Shown one piece after another: positions 8,547 to 17,289 of a stretch of 40,674 nucleotides of DNA. Origin of the DNA: an uncultured Bacilli bacterium. GTDB taxonomy: Bacteria; Bacillota_I; Bacilli_A; RF39; UBA660. How positions within the stretch are numbered: the first letter of the stretch is position 1; each line of letters opens with the position of its first letter. The DNA lies in the NCBI GenBank assembly GCA_910586425.1, contig CAJUHL010000013.1, positions 1-40,674 on the forward strand, given 5' to 3'. Under the pieces are notes generated by a model. That model was not told the origin of the DNA and ran no database searches. It worked only from the letters and a program-made list of their open reading frames with translations. The translations under genes were made by a program, and so were the position numbers.

Positions 8547-8576
8547 AAAAATTCACATCATTGTGATATGAATTTT
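8547..8576 (-). terminator. Intrinsic terminator of the 8575-9123 gene
   Basis: On the - strand AAAATTCATATCA pairs with TGATGTGAATTTT (one mismatch) and is followed by a T run. It overlaps the stop codon of the lipoprotein gene and separates it from the dacB promoter. Confidence 0.8.
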
Positions 8577-9123
8577 AGTATACATACATTCCATGAATTT
8601 TACGTTCATCTATGTCACTAATGGAATCCAATTTCCATTCATCGTCTACTTTAGATAATGTTAATTCAAGTGTATATTTGACTTTATCTTTTACTTCTTT
8701 TAATTGCTTTAAACGATAAGTGACAAATAACGTCTTATCATATTCACCATCTGTATTTTTGAATTCATCTGGATGTTCTTCTAAATATTTATCTGCATCA
8801 TTCATTGCTTTGGAATAGTCTGTGACCTCAATTTCAACGGTTACTGTTGCGGTATCACCATCTATTTTTTCATCTTTGACATCATATTTTAGTTCTTTAT
8901 AATGTTTTTTCATTAATTCTTTGTAAGATGCACGATGTTCTGTGTTGAAGTTTTCTTCTTCAGCTACAATTTTATCTAGTTGAGAAATAACTTTATCGTC
9001 TAATGTCTGATAGTTTTGAAAAAACATTTCTACTTTTTTGGTTGGGGTATTCATTAATTTTTTCTGGCAACCACAACCAGTAAATAAAGCGAATGCAGAT
9101 AAAATGATTATTAATTTTTTCAT
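8575..9123 (-). CDS. Lipoprotein with NTF2/DUF4878-like fold, function unknown
   Basis: A lipid-anchored extracytoplasmic protein of 182 residues. The signal peptide ends in TGC with Cys17. The mature part begins NTPTKKVEMFFQNYQTLDDKV. A Cys-rich start, one long helix and then a run of beta strands ending DDEWKLDSIS resemble the DUF4878/DUF5105 group of small NTF2-like lipoproteins; that similarity is from pattern, not alignment. A good AGGAGG site precedes the ATG. Nothing in the context fixes a function. It is preceded by three small genes on the same strand and has its own terminator. Confidence 0.75.
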   Translation of the reverse strand: MKKLIIILSAFALFTGCGCQKKLMNTPTKKVEMFFQNYQTLDDKVISQLDKIVAEEENFNTEHRASYKELMKKHYKELKYDVKDEKIDGDTATVTVEIEVTDYSKAMNDADKYLEEHPDEFKNTDGEYDKTLFVTYRLKQLKEVKDKVKYTLELTLSKVDDEWKLDSISDIDERKIHGMYVY

Positions 9124-9186
9124 GTGTTTCCTCCTTACTACTATTTTGTTAATTATTTTTCAGAATATACAAGTAATTGAGTTATT

Positions 9187-9828
9187 TTATGATTTTGATG
9201 TATGAATGAGTTCAAAAAATGCATTTAGTTTTGGGGAAATTAATTCAAAGTTTTTATCCAATGCATAATCTAAATTGGATAATATTTTCTCTTTGTCTTC
9301 TTCTTTTTGATTGAAGCATTCATAGTATAAATATCGCAATTGTTGGATGGCATTTTCTTCTTTTAGTCTTTTGAGATTGCGACGAATCGATTTTTCTATT
9401 TCTATTTCTTTTCTAGTTTTAAATCCTATATTTTTCACTCTTTTTAATATTTGGTAGGAAATCGTTTCTTCTTTTAACCTCGTTACAACTTCTAATACTT
9501 CTAATTCTTCATCGACTAATAGATGACTTTTTTTAATATGATTGTTTTTCACTAAAATGGCAACTGTTTCTGATCCATCACTTAATAAACAACAGTATTC
9601 GATATATTTGATATCTTTTCCTGAAAACAATTCTGTTTTGTTTTGAATTTTATTTAAAAATTCAGAACTAAAATGAATACTATTTTCTTTGATTTCTTTC
9701 ATTTGATTACTTGTAATTTTAAATAATGGTATTTTTCTTACATTGATGATGTTGTCAAATGGGTTCCAATCATAAAAATCATAAAGCGTATCATGAAAAT
9801 TGAGTAAAATATCATATATGTAATTCAT
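9187..9828 (-). CDS. Unrecognised 213-residue cytoplasmic protein
   Basis: I do not recognise this family. It has no signal peptide and no membrane segment. The N-terminal half looks like mixed strands (IKYIEYCCLLSDGSETVAIL), and from about residue 115 it is a highly charged helical region. The ATG lies inside the preceding small membrane-protein gene and overlaps it by 17 bases; its AGGAGG site is within that gene's coding sequence. The pair is therefore translationally coupled and probably acts together. Normal codon use and clean start signals support it as a real gene. Confidence 0.75.
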   Translation of the reverse strand: MNYIYDILLNFHDTLYDFYDWNPFDNIINVRKIPLFKITSNQMKEIKENSIHFSSEFLNKIQNKTELFSGKDIKYIEYCCLLSDGSETVAILVKNNHIKKSHLLVDEELEVLEVVTRLKEETISYQILKRVKNIGFKTRKEIEIEKSIRRNLKRLKEENAIQQLRYLYYECFNQKEEDKEKILSNLDYALDKNFELISPKLNAFFELIHTSKS

Positions 9829-10036
9829 ATTTATGTCCTCCTGGTATAAAAATAGCTAAACTAATTATGATCATGCCTGCAAATGCAGCGAGACATTCAA
9901 TTCTTCTAATTATAAAATTAACATATTCTAAAAAATTATACCCAATTGTAAGTAAATTTAGATAACTTATCATATAAACTCCACCTACAACAGTTAGACC
10001 AAATCCAATTAGAAAGAAAAAAATGCGTGCTATCAC
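9812..10036 (-). CDS. Small two-TM membrane protein
   Basis: A 74-residue protein with two hydrophobic segments (residues about 4-26 and 50-66), joined by a short loop with a conserved-looking NFIIRRIECL. I do not know its function. The start is GTG at 10036, five bases after AGGTGAT. Its last codons contain the ribosome-binding site and start of the next gene, so the two are coupled. It may anchor its partner to the membrane, which is inference from the overlap only. Confidence 0.7.
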   Translation of the reverse strand: MIARIFFFLIGFGLTVVGGVYMISYLNLLTIGYNFLEYVNFIIRRIECLAAFAGMIIISLAIFIPGGHKYELHI

Positions 10037-10092
10037 AGTATCACCTATTTCATTGTATTAAATTAGGATATATTTTATTAGCCAAGTAAATA

Positions 10093-10117
10093 AAAAAAAT
10101 CGCTTTGATACGATTTT
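10093..10117 (-). terminator. Intrinsic terminator of the 10124-10471 gene
   Basis: On the - strand AAAATCG and CGATTTT arms (eight-base loop) are followed by a run of T, a few bases after the stop codon at 10124. Confidence 0.75.
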
Positions 10118-10123
10118 CTAAAT

Positions 10124-10471
10124 CTAAAATATATGAAATATACTTGCAATTGCATTGATTGTTAAACATGATACCACCATTGTTGTTACAATAGAAAAGA
10201 TTGTGAAACTCACCTTAATCAAGACTTCCTTTTTTGACTCTATTGCACTTATGATATACAATAATCCAAAAAAGTAGATTAAAATGTTGTCAACCCATAA
10301 TAGAATGTTTAATGGTCTACTCACAAGTAAAGAATTGAGATTTGTGGTATCGTAAGAATTATTATATATCATATTGGTATAATATAGGGCACTGATTATT
10401 AAGCTAATGATTGTTAAAACGACAAGGATAATTCCTACTATTTTTTCAAAATTTTTAATTTCCTTTTTCAT
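10124..10471 (-). CDS. Small three-TM membrane protein, unknown
   Basis: A 115-residue protein with three hydrophobic segments (residues about 10-32, 55-75 and 85-112) and a polar loop between the first two. I do not recognise a family. AAAGGAATTTT precedes the ATG and a terminator follows the stop, so it is a self-contained gene. It lies between the pilin-like gene and the small coupled pair, with no contextual clue to a role. Confidence 0.65.
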   Translation of the reverse strand: MKKEIKNFEKIVGIILVVLTIISLIISALYYTNMIYNNSYDTTNLNSLLVSRPLNILLWVDNILIYFFGLLYIISAIESKKEVLIKVSFTIFSIVTTMVVSCLTINAIASIFHIF

Positions 10472-10597
10472 ATAAAATTCCTTTCTGTTTTCATTATACA
10501 GTAGAATTTGTTTTTATTCCTCTTTTTTATGAATGCTTTGACAATATATTTACAAAGCTTTCCAATAATCAATGCAATATCCCTATTTCATTTATAT

Positions 10598-12058
10598 TTA
10601 GTATGCAAGTACAACACGAGCACCATAGTCCCGATGTGCATTTCCTCCTGCACGATGAAATGCGATATTTGTTCCACCATCGAAATCTCCTCCACGAATA
10701 AACCATGGATAGTGAAACGTTGGAAAGGATGCTTTACTAGTAAACCATAAACCTGTTGGGGCACTTGGATCACTTTCTTTTGAACTAGCTATCTCTTTTG
10801 TCGCATCCCCTAAATGACCATTTTGGTATTGGTAATAGGTATCATCACACAAACTGAAGGAATTGGCATGATACGTATCATAATATCTACTGTCATTCGG
10901 AAATTCTTTTCCATCTTTTTTTTCTAATATCGATGGGCTGGCTCCAAAACTTGGACATCCATATAGCCCATTGAAAGCAGAATTAAAAACATCACTAATA
11001 CCACTCATTGGATCTCCAGTTTCATTCTTTAATACTGCCATAACGTATTCCCATGATCCACCATTCATATCATAAATACCTGTTATATTTCCTGTTGTGC
11101 TCGCTTTATTATTCATTCCGTTCCATTCATAGCCTACTTCACAATTTGTTCTGTTCCCGATTGCACTTGCTGAAGCGCTTGCTGCACTGCACCCAGTTAT
11201 ACTTCCACTTTTTTCCCACTGTCCTGTAAAACTTTCTCCTTCTGCTGGGTAGTAACCTGTATTGACATTATTGATATATACTTCTTCACAGCTTTCTTCC
11301 GTACATTTTCCGTATAAAGAATAAGTTAAGTATGTTACTGCACCCCATTCACTATTCTTCATCATATGACTGTTTAATTCTTCACTGGCTTCTTTTGATA
11401 ATGTAGCAATTTCACTCACTGTTTGAAATGTTAAAGATCTTACATTGGGTTTAATGATTATATTTTTTCCATTCGTTGCGTTTTCATAATTTGGGTTGGT
11501 TGTCGTGAATAAATGATTATTGGTATAAGTTTCTTCATCATAACTGGTTTCAAATTTTCCTACCCATATTCCATTTGTATCAAATGTAGTAAATGCTGGG
11601 TGGGTTAACCATTCTCCATTATTCGTTCCTGTTGATTTTTCGGTATTTTTACCTTCAAATACAATATTAATTGCATTTTCACTACTCTTTCCATTTGGAT
11701 ACGATTCTTCTAAAGTTACATTCCATAATTGATACCGATATCTTGGTATCCATACATAGTATTGCTTTATATTTTCTTCTGGTATTACTTCATTCTTTTC
11801 GTATACCATACTTTCATCTTTTAATATGACAGCATTGGCCCATTCTTTATTTTCATATTGATACCATTTTTGGGTAATATCTGCCTTTTTTACTGTTCCA
11901 TTACTTTCTATTACAACTGGAATTAGATTTCCTTTTAATACTGGATCTGCTCCATTTAATAGCATTTCACTATATTGTGTTTGTCCATTGCAGCGTTCTT
12001 TTTCTACTACTTTAGGACTATCTTCTTCAAATCTTTTTTTCAATACAATAATTTCCAT
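10598..12058 (-). CDS. C-terminal part of a pilin-like surface protein: FGE/C-type-lectin-like domain
   Basis: About 480 residues that continue the prepilin encoded upstream in another frame. They contain WIPRYRYQLW near residue 105, GIYDMNGGSWEYVMA near 330 and a C-terminal WFIRGGDF...GARVVLAY block. These landmarks belong to the formylglycine-generating-enzyme/C-type-lectin (SUMF1-like) fold, here with many Asn, Gly, Ser and paired Cys, as in secreted binding proteins. The ATG at 12058 has no ribosome-binding site, and its first residues are an out-of-frame copy of the pilin end. The two frames join if one A is removed from the A7 run at 12034-12040. I therefore read this as one split gene (10598-12365, about 585 residues), either frameshifted, phase variable or mis-assembled. 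The true activity is probably ligand binding, since catalytic FGE Cys motifs are not evident. Confidence 0.75.
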   Translation of the reverse strand: MEIIVLKKRFEEDSPKVVEKERCNGQTQYSEMLLNGADPVLKGNLIPVVIESNGTVKKADITQKWYQYENKEWANAVILKDESMVYEKNEVIPEENIKQYYVWIPRYRYQLWNVTLEESYPNGKSSENAINIVFEGKNTEKSTGTNNGEWLTHPAFTTFDTNGIWVGKFETSYDEETYTNNHLFTTTNPNYENATNGKNIIIKPNVRSLTFQTVSEIATLSKEASEELNSHMMKNSEWGAVTYLTYSLYGKCTEESCEEVYINNVNTGYYPAEGESFTGQWEKSGSITGCSAASASASAIGNRTNCEVGYEWNGMNNKASTTGNITGIYDMNGGSWEYVMAVLKNETGDPMSGISDVFNSAFNGLYGCPSFGASPSILEKKDGKEFPNDSRYYDTYHANSFSLCDDTYYQYQNGHLGDATKEIASSKESDPSAPTGLWFTSKASFPTFHYPWFIRGGDFDGGTNIAFHRAGGNAHRDYGARVVLAY

Positions 12059-12365
12059 ACTTGGCTATGATATGCATTTGATTATCATCATTGATGATTA
12101 GTTTTCCATTTTCTGGTTTGGAACCTTTGTAGCTTAATATATCACTTCTCAAATCAATTTCTTTTTGAATAGATTCTCCATCCATCATTTGATTCAATTG
12201 ATATTTTTCTGCTGCGTCTAATATTCCATTTACCGATTCAATGGCTGATCCTCTTCTACTTTTTTCTATCACATCCATTATCATGGGTGTTGCGATTAAT
12301 GCTATAACAGCTAATATTACAATGACTGCGAGTAATTCAATCAATGTAAATCCTTTTTCTTTCAT
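12027..12365 (-). CDS. Prepilin-like N-terminal part (type IV pilin/pseudopilin)
   Basis: This starts with a class III prepilin signal: MKEKG followed by FTLIELLAVIVILAVIALIA, with Glu5 of the mature chain present. A prepilin peptidase would cut after Gly5. The hydrophobic helix is followed by the usual soluble alpha1 continuation (IMDVIEKSRRGSAIESVNGI). The frame ends at residue 112 just after CIEKKI. The A7 run there, with one A removed, gives CIEKRFEEDSPK and runs on into the downstream frame. GGAGATG precedes the ATG and a good promoter lies at 12392-12420. No pilus assembly genes are in the window. On its own it would be a short pseudopilin; in fusion it would be a large minor pilin or adhesin. 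Confidence 0.85.
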   Translation of the reverse strand: MKEKGFTLIELLAVIVILAVIALIATPMIMDVIEKSRRGSAIESVNGILDAAEKYQLNQMMDGESIQKEIDLRSDILSYKGSKPENGKLIINDDNQMHIIAKYGNYCIEKKI

Positions 12366-12391
12366 TCCTACATCTCCTATTCTTTCTTATT

Positions 12392-12420
12392 ATTATACCC
12401 GTTTTTTCCCCTTCATTCAA
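12392..12420 (-). promoter_or_regulatory. Housekeeping promoter of the pilin-like gene
   Basis: TTGAAT, a 17-base spacer and TATAAT on the - strand. It lies just outside the left arm of the island's inverted repeat. Confidence 0.7.
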
Positions 12421-12446
12421 CCACTAAAAAGAGGGCTTACCCCCCT

Positions 12447-12467
12447 AGAATTAAGGATATACCCAAA
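12447..12467 (+). repeat. Left arm of 21-base inverted repeat
   Basis: The reverse complement of this segment matches 14785-14805 at 20 of 21 positions (core GGGTATATCCTT). The two arms bracket the RhuM and queuosine-salvage genes. The arms could be insertion ends, inversion sites or copies of a chromosomal repeat. Confidence 0.8.
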
Positions 12468-12490
12468 TACAACTTAAACACCAAAAGATT

Positions 12491-12928
12491 TTAATAGGAA
12501 GTTGTCCTAGTTAGATGATAAGGTTTATATTCCTTAGTCTTATCTTGTCCTTTACCCCATATAAAATCATTTATATCAATTCTATCAATACATTTATCTA
12601 TCTTGTCCCAAATATAATTTATTACTACAATTTGACTTGCTCTAATTTCAACTTCATATTCACTATTTTCATCAATTTCAGTTTTAGTTTCCAATAATAA
12701 AGACAATTCTTTATCGTATTCTAAAATTCCAAATCCTTGCATTACTTGTGGTATTTTATAATCTGCACAGCCTAAAAGATTAGAATAATCAACTTTTTTT
12801 TGCTCTTTATTTTCAATTACATGCAGAATATCGGATGTTAATAACTGTGCTAATTTATAAAAATATATTGTTTTTCCTTTATAAGTTCTAATATCTTCAA
12901 AACTACTAAAATGCTCTATATTTCTTGA
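12491..12928 (-). pseudogene. C-terminal part of queuosine-salvage protein (DUF2419/Qng1), displaced frame
   Basis: The frame is open from 12928 to the TAA at 12491, but its only clear ATG (12742) is in mid-domain. Read from the top it gives family landmarks in order: KTIYFYKLAQLLTSD, then ADYKIPQVMQGFGILEYDKE, then EYEVEIRASQIVVI, and the C-terminal YHLTRTTSY. These match the second half of the Q-salvage family (queuosine nucleotide N-glycosylase Qng1), which frees queuine from the nucleotide for tRNA modification. It needs the N-terminal half encoded at 12916-13431. Adding one A to the short A run near 12922-12924 would give an unbroken reading (SDQENIEHF). As written the gene is broken. 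Confidence 0.75.
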
Positions 12929-13431
12929 TCACTATTCATTACATTAATATATCCATAGAAATCACTATTCATTTTTTCATTTACTACTTTTGCAATTTCT
13001 GTAACAATTCTATATCTTTCTTCTATAAGAGGAATATCAATATTACCTTTTAGAATGTTCTTAAATTCTTTTAAGGTTATATTTTCTAATTGTTTAAAAA
13101 CCTCTACACTATCATGACCATTAAATAAATTGAATATGCAATACAAAAGTGCAATCCCACCATCTAAGTTTTTTCCATTGGCATCAACTGTCCATTTAGG
13201 ATCACCCCAAAAAGAAAAATCTATAGAATCATATACAAGTAAAAAATTAACTAAATCTTTTGTACTCATTTCATAAACAGCATAGGGAACTTTGGTTAAA
13301 TAATGAACATTATTAAATTTTAATAATTCATCTATTAAAATGTCAACTTTATTATAGTTAATTTTAACATGTTTTGCATTATTCACGACAAATTTGCATG
13401 TTTCTAAAATTTCGTTTAATTTATTACTCAT
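12916..13431 (-). pseudogene. N-terminal part of queuosine-salvage protein (DUF2419/Qng1)
   Basis: Residues HYLTKVPYAVYEMSTKDLVNF and the signature FSFWGDPKW, then GGIALLYCIFNLF, are those of the first half of the Q-salvage family. The frame ends early at TAG 12916, just before the region that continues in the next frame. The intact family protein is about 310-340 residues; the two pieces sum to about that. I prefer ATG 13431, preceded by GGTGG; a TTG at 13446 is an alternative. It is two bases from the RhuM stop, so the two are co-transcribed. Gut bacteria may salvage queuosine from diet or host, but a broken copy would not. A sequencing error must be excluded. Confidence 0.75.
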
Positions 13432-13447
13432 ATTATTTACCACCAAT

Positions 13448-14476
13448 CTAGTTCTCTATCCCTTCATTTTTCATTTCTACTAAAAATTTATCAAAATCAG
13501 ATTCAAATAATTTATCTTGTATAATTCTATACTTTTCAAATTCTGACAACGCAAAACTCTCTGCAACTTTATGCGTTACTTTACCAGGATTATCCAAAAC
13601 TTCTCTGTCATTAAATTGTAAAAATACATCTAGTCTTTTTTTCCAATCTTCCATAGTCATTGGAATATGTCTTTCGGCTTGATCTTCTGCATAATCCAAG
13701 TACATTGTAACTATTCTCTCTAACGATTTAAGTTCTTCTTTGGTTAAATAATTTTTAGCAACTACAACATCAGTTGCCATTATTTTACCATTTGGAGAAC
13801 TTTTCCAAGTAGTAAGACCCATGTGTTCCTTTTCATGATTTGCTCTTTTTACTATAACCTCTGCAGCGGTATTGCCATGTGTTGCAAAATGCATTTTATT
13901 TTGTACTGTTTTAAAAAATTCTTTAGTTACTGGTGAATTTCTGTTATAATCCAAACTTGTAGCATAAATGTCAGTTATTTTTTGATAAAAATTTCTTTCA
14001 CTTATTCTAATTTCTCTTATTTCTTGAAGTAATTCATCAAAGTAATTTTCATTCAAGAATGTTCCATTTTTAAGTCTTTCTTTATCTAGAACATACCCTT
14101 TAACAGAATATTGTTTTAATATATTAATAGCCCATAATCTAAATTCGATAGCTCTATTACTATTAATTTTAAAACCAACTGCAATTATTGCATCTAAATT
14201 ATAGTATTTAGTATTTCTCCTTACTTCTTTTCTTCCTTCATTTTGAACTGTCAAGAAATCCTTGACAGTTTCTTTTTCTATTAATTCATTATTATAAAAA
14301 ATGTTTTTAAGATGTAAACTAACATTTTGTTTTGTTGTACCAAAAAGTTCAGCTATTAATTTTTGACTAAGCCATACTGATTTGTCATCAACAATTACTT
14401 CAATTGTTTTTTCCTTGTTTTGATTTGTAAAAATTAAAAATTCTACAGTCGAATTTCTTATTTGTAAAGTTTCCAT
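13448..14476 (-). CDS. RhuM-family (virulence RhuM, Fic-like/Bro-type) protein
   Basis: A 342-residue cytoplasmic protein of the RhuM family, first noted in a Salmonella pathogenicity island and often found on mobile islands; the biochemical role is not established. Residues 25-100 carry the family block VWLSQKLIAELFGTTKQNVS, which looks like a helix-turn-helix, then RRNTKYYNLDAIIAVGFKIN and AIEFRLWAINILKQY. The C-terminal block NKMHFATHGNTAAEVI, with SPNGKIMATDVVVAKNYL after it, is also diagnostic. An AGGAGG site lies six bases before the ATG. The length is normal and the frame intact. It is the first gene of the inverted-repeat island and its stop is two bases from the broken queuosine-salvage gene. 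Horizontal transfer is likely. Confidence 0.9.
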   Translation of the reverse strand: METLQIRNSTVEFLIFTNQNKEKTIEVIVDDKSVWLSQKLIAELFGTTKQNVSLHLKNIFYNNELIEKETVKDFLTVQNEGRKEVRRNTKYYNLDAIIAVGFKINSNRAIEFRLWAINILKQYSVKGYVLDKERLKNGTFLNENYFDELLQEIREIRISERNFYQKITDIYATSLDYNRNSPVTKEFFKTVQNKMHFATHGNTAAEVIVKRANHEKEHMGLTTWKSSPNGKIMATDVVVAKNYLTKEELKSLERIVTMYLDYAEDQAERHIPMTMEDWKKRLDVFLQFNDREVLDNPGKVTHKVAESFALSEFEKYRIIQDKLFESDFDKFLVEMKNEGIEN

Positions 14477-14666
14477 TAGTTTACCTCCTGAATGTCTTTT
14501 TTACTATAGACTTCCTAACTAAATTATAACTTAAATTATATATAATAGCTATAGTTAAAATGTTTCTAACAACAGGATATGGGAATGCACCACGAAATAA
14601 CAAAGTCATTAAAAAATAAGAATTTATAATCCTTGTATATGCACCACCAACCATTTTTGCACTTGC

Positions 14667-14698
14667 AAAAAGAACCCTTTTACTATATTTTAGGGTTC
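14667..14698 (-). terminator. Intrinsic terminator, probably of ligA
   Basis: GAACCCT and AGGGTTC arms with a run of five T on the - strand. It lies about 170 bases beyond the ligA stop and inside the inverted-repeat island, so the island may have brought it or been inserted upstream of it. Confidence 0.6.
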
Positions 14699-14784
14699 CA
14701 ATTTCAAAATAATTGCTATTTCAGTTAGAATTTATAAGGTTTTTGTGAGAACCTTTTTTGAACCTAGTTGTTATTTTCTTGCTT

Positions 14785-14805
14785 TTTGGGTATATCCTTT
14801 ATTCT
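14785..14805 (+). repeat. Right arm of 21-base inverted repeat
   Basis: Inverted match to 12447-12467 with a single mismatch (an A/T change). The flanking bases differ beyond the core: a run of G on one side and a run of C on the other. It lies 65 bases from the ligA stop. Confidence 0.8.
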
Positions 14806-14869
14806 GCCCCCGTTTACAATTCGCAAATATCCTTTTTTCTACTTGTAAACTATACTATGATTTATGAAT

Positions 14870-16984
<2,115 letters not shown>

Positions 16985-17104
16985 TCAATTTATTTACACA
17001 TCGTTTGAAACTTATAAAAGCTTCTATTTGCAATGAAAGAAATGGATGAGTGCATTCCTCTCGAATCTGAAAATATATCATTTAAAAAGCAAATAACTGA
17101 TAAG

Positions 17105-17136
17105 CTAAAAAACTTGATTGATTTCAAGTTTTTTAG
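17105..17136 (-). terminator. Intrinsic terminator of the pcrA operon
   Basis: A 13-base perfect stem (CTAAAAAACTTGA and its complement) with a six-base loop. T runs lie within the stem and work on either strand. It overlaps the stop of the small membrane protein. Confidence 0.8.
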
Positions 17137-17288
17137 TTTTTGTGTAATGCACTATACACCATATAAAATATAAGTAATCCTCCAAAGAATAAACCAATCC
17201 ATAAAATGGGATTACTTTGGTTAGCAATAATCCAATCTTGGAATTTTTTTGCACCATCATTCATAAAATCAACAACATTCAATAACAT
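17133..17288 (-). CDS. 51-residue single-pass membrane protein downstream of pcrA
   Basis: A short gene that starts one base after the pcrA stop. Its ribosome-binding site GGTGA is formed by the last pcrA codons, seven bases before the ATG. Residues 1-28 are polar (NVVDFMNDGAKKFQDWIIAN), residues 29-46 are one hydrophobic segment (ILWIGLFFGGLLIFYMVY), and a short basic tail follows. It has normal codon use and a terminator overlapping its stop. I do not recognise a family. The coupling to pcrA suggests co-expression but not a function. Confidence 0.65.
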   Translation of the reverse strand: MLLNVVDFMNDGAKKFQDWIIANQSNPILWIGLFFGGLLIFYMVYSALHKN

Positions 17289-17289
17289 A

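Larger units (their letters stand above)
14477..14869. other. Intergenic stretch, 393 bases, with terminators and repeat arm
   Basis: I see no gene here. It holds the likely -10 box of the RhuM gene (TATAAT on the - strand, 14523-14528), a terminator at 14667-14698, a second hairpin at 14736-14755 (AAGGTT/AACCTT, T run on the + side), the right inverted-repeat arm at 14785-14805, and an eight-base inverted pair (GTTTACAA/TTGTAAAC) at 14812-14850 just after the ligA stop. Confidence 0.7.

Noticed and set aside
14736..14755. Second terminator after ligA
   Set aside because: The stem is six bases and its T run is on the strand opposite ligA, with no + strand gene to end; listed only in the intergenic description.
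12447..14805. An insertion sequence
   Set aside because: Terminal-like inverted repeats are present, but there is no transposase and no target duplication that I can see; kept as an island of unknown type.
17033..17173. A 46-residue + strand frame between ligA and pcrA
   Set aside because: It has no ribosome-binding site, runs through the terminator hairpin and into the antisense of the small membrane protein, and matches nothing I recognise. At best it is a relic.
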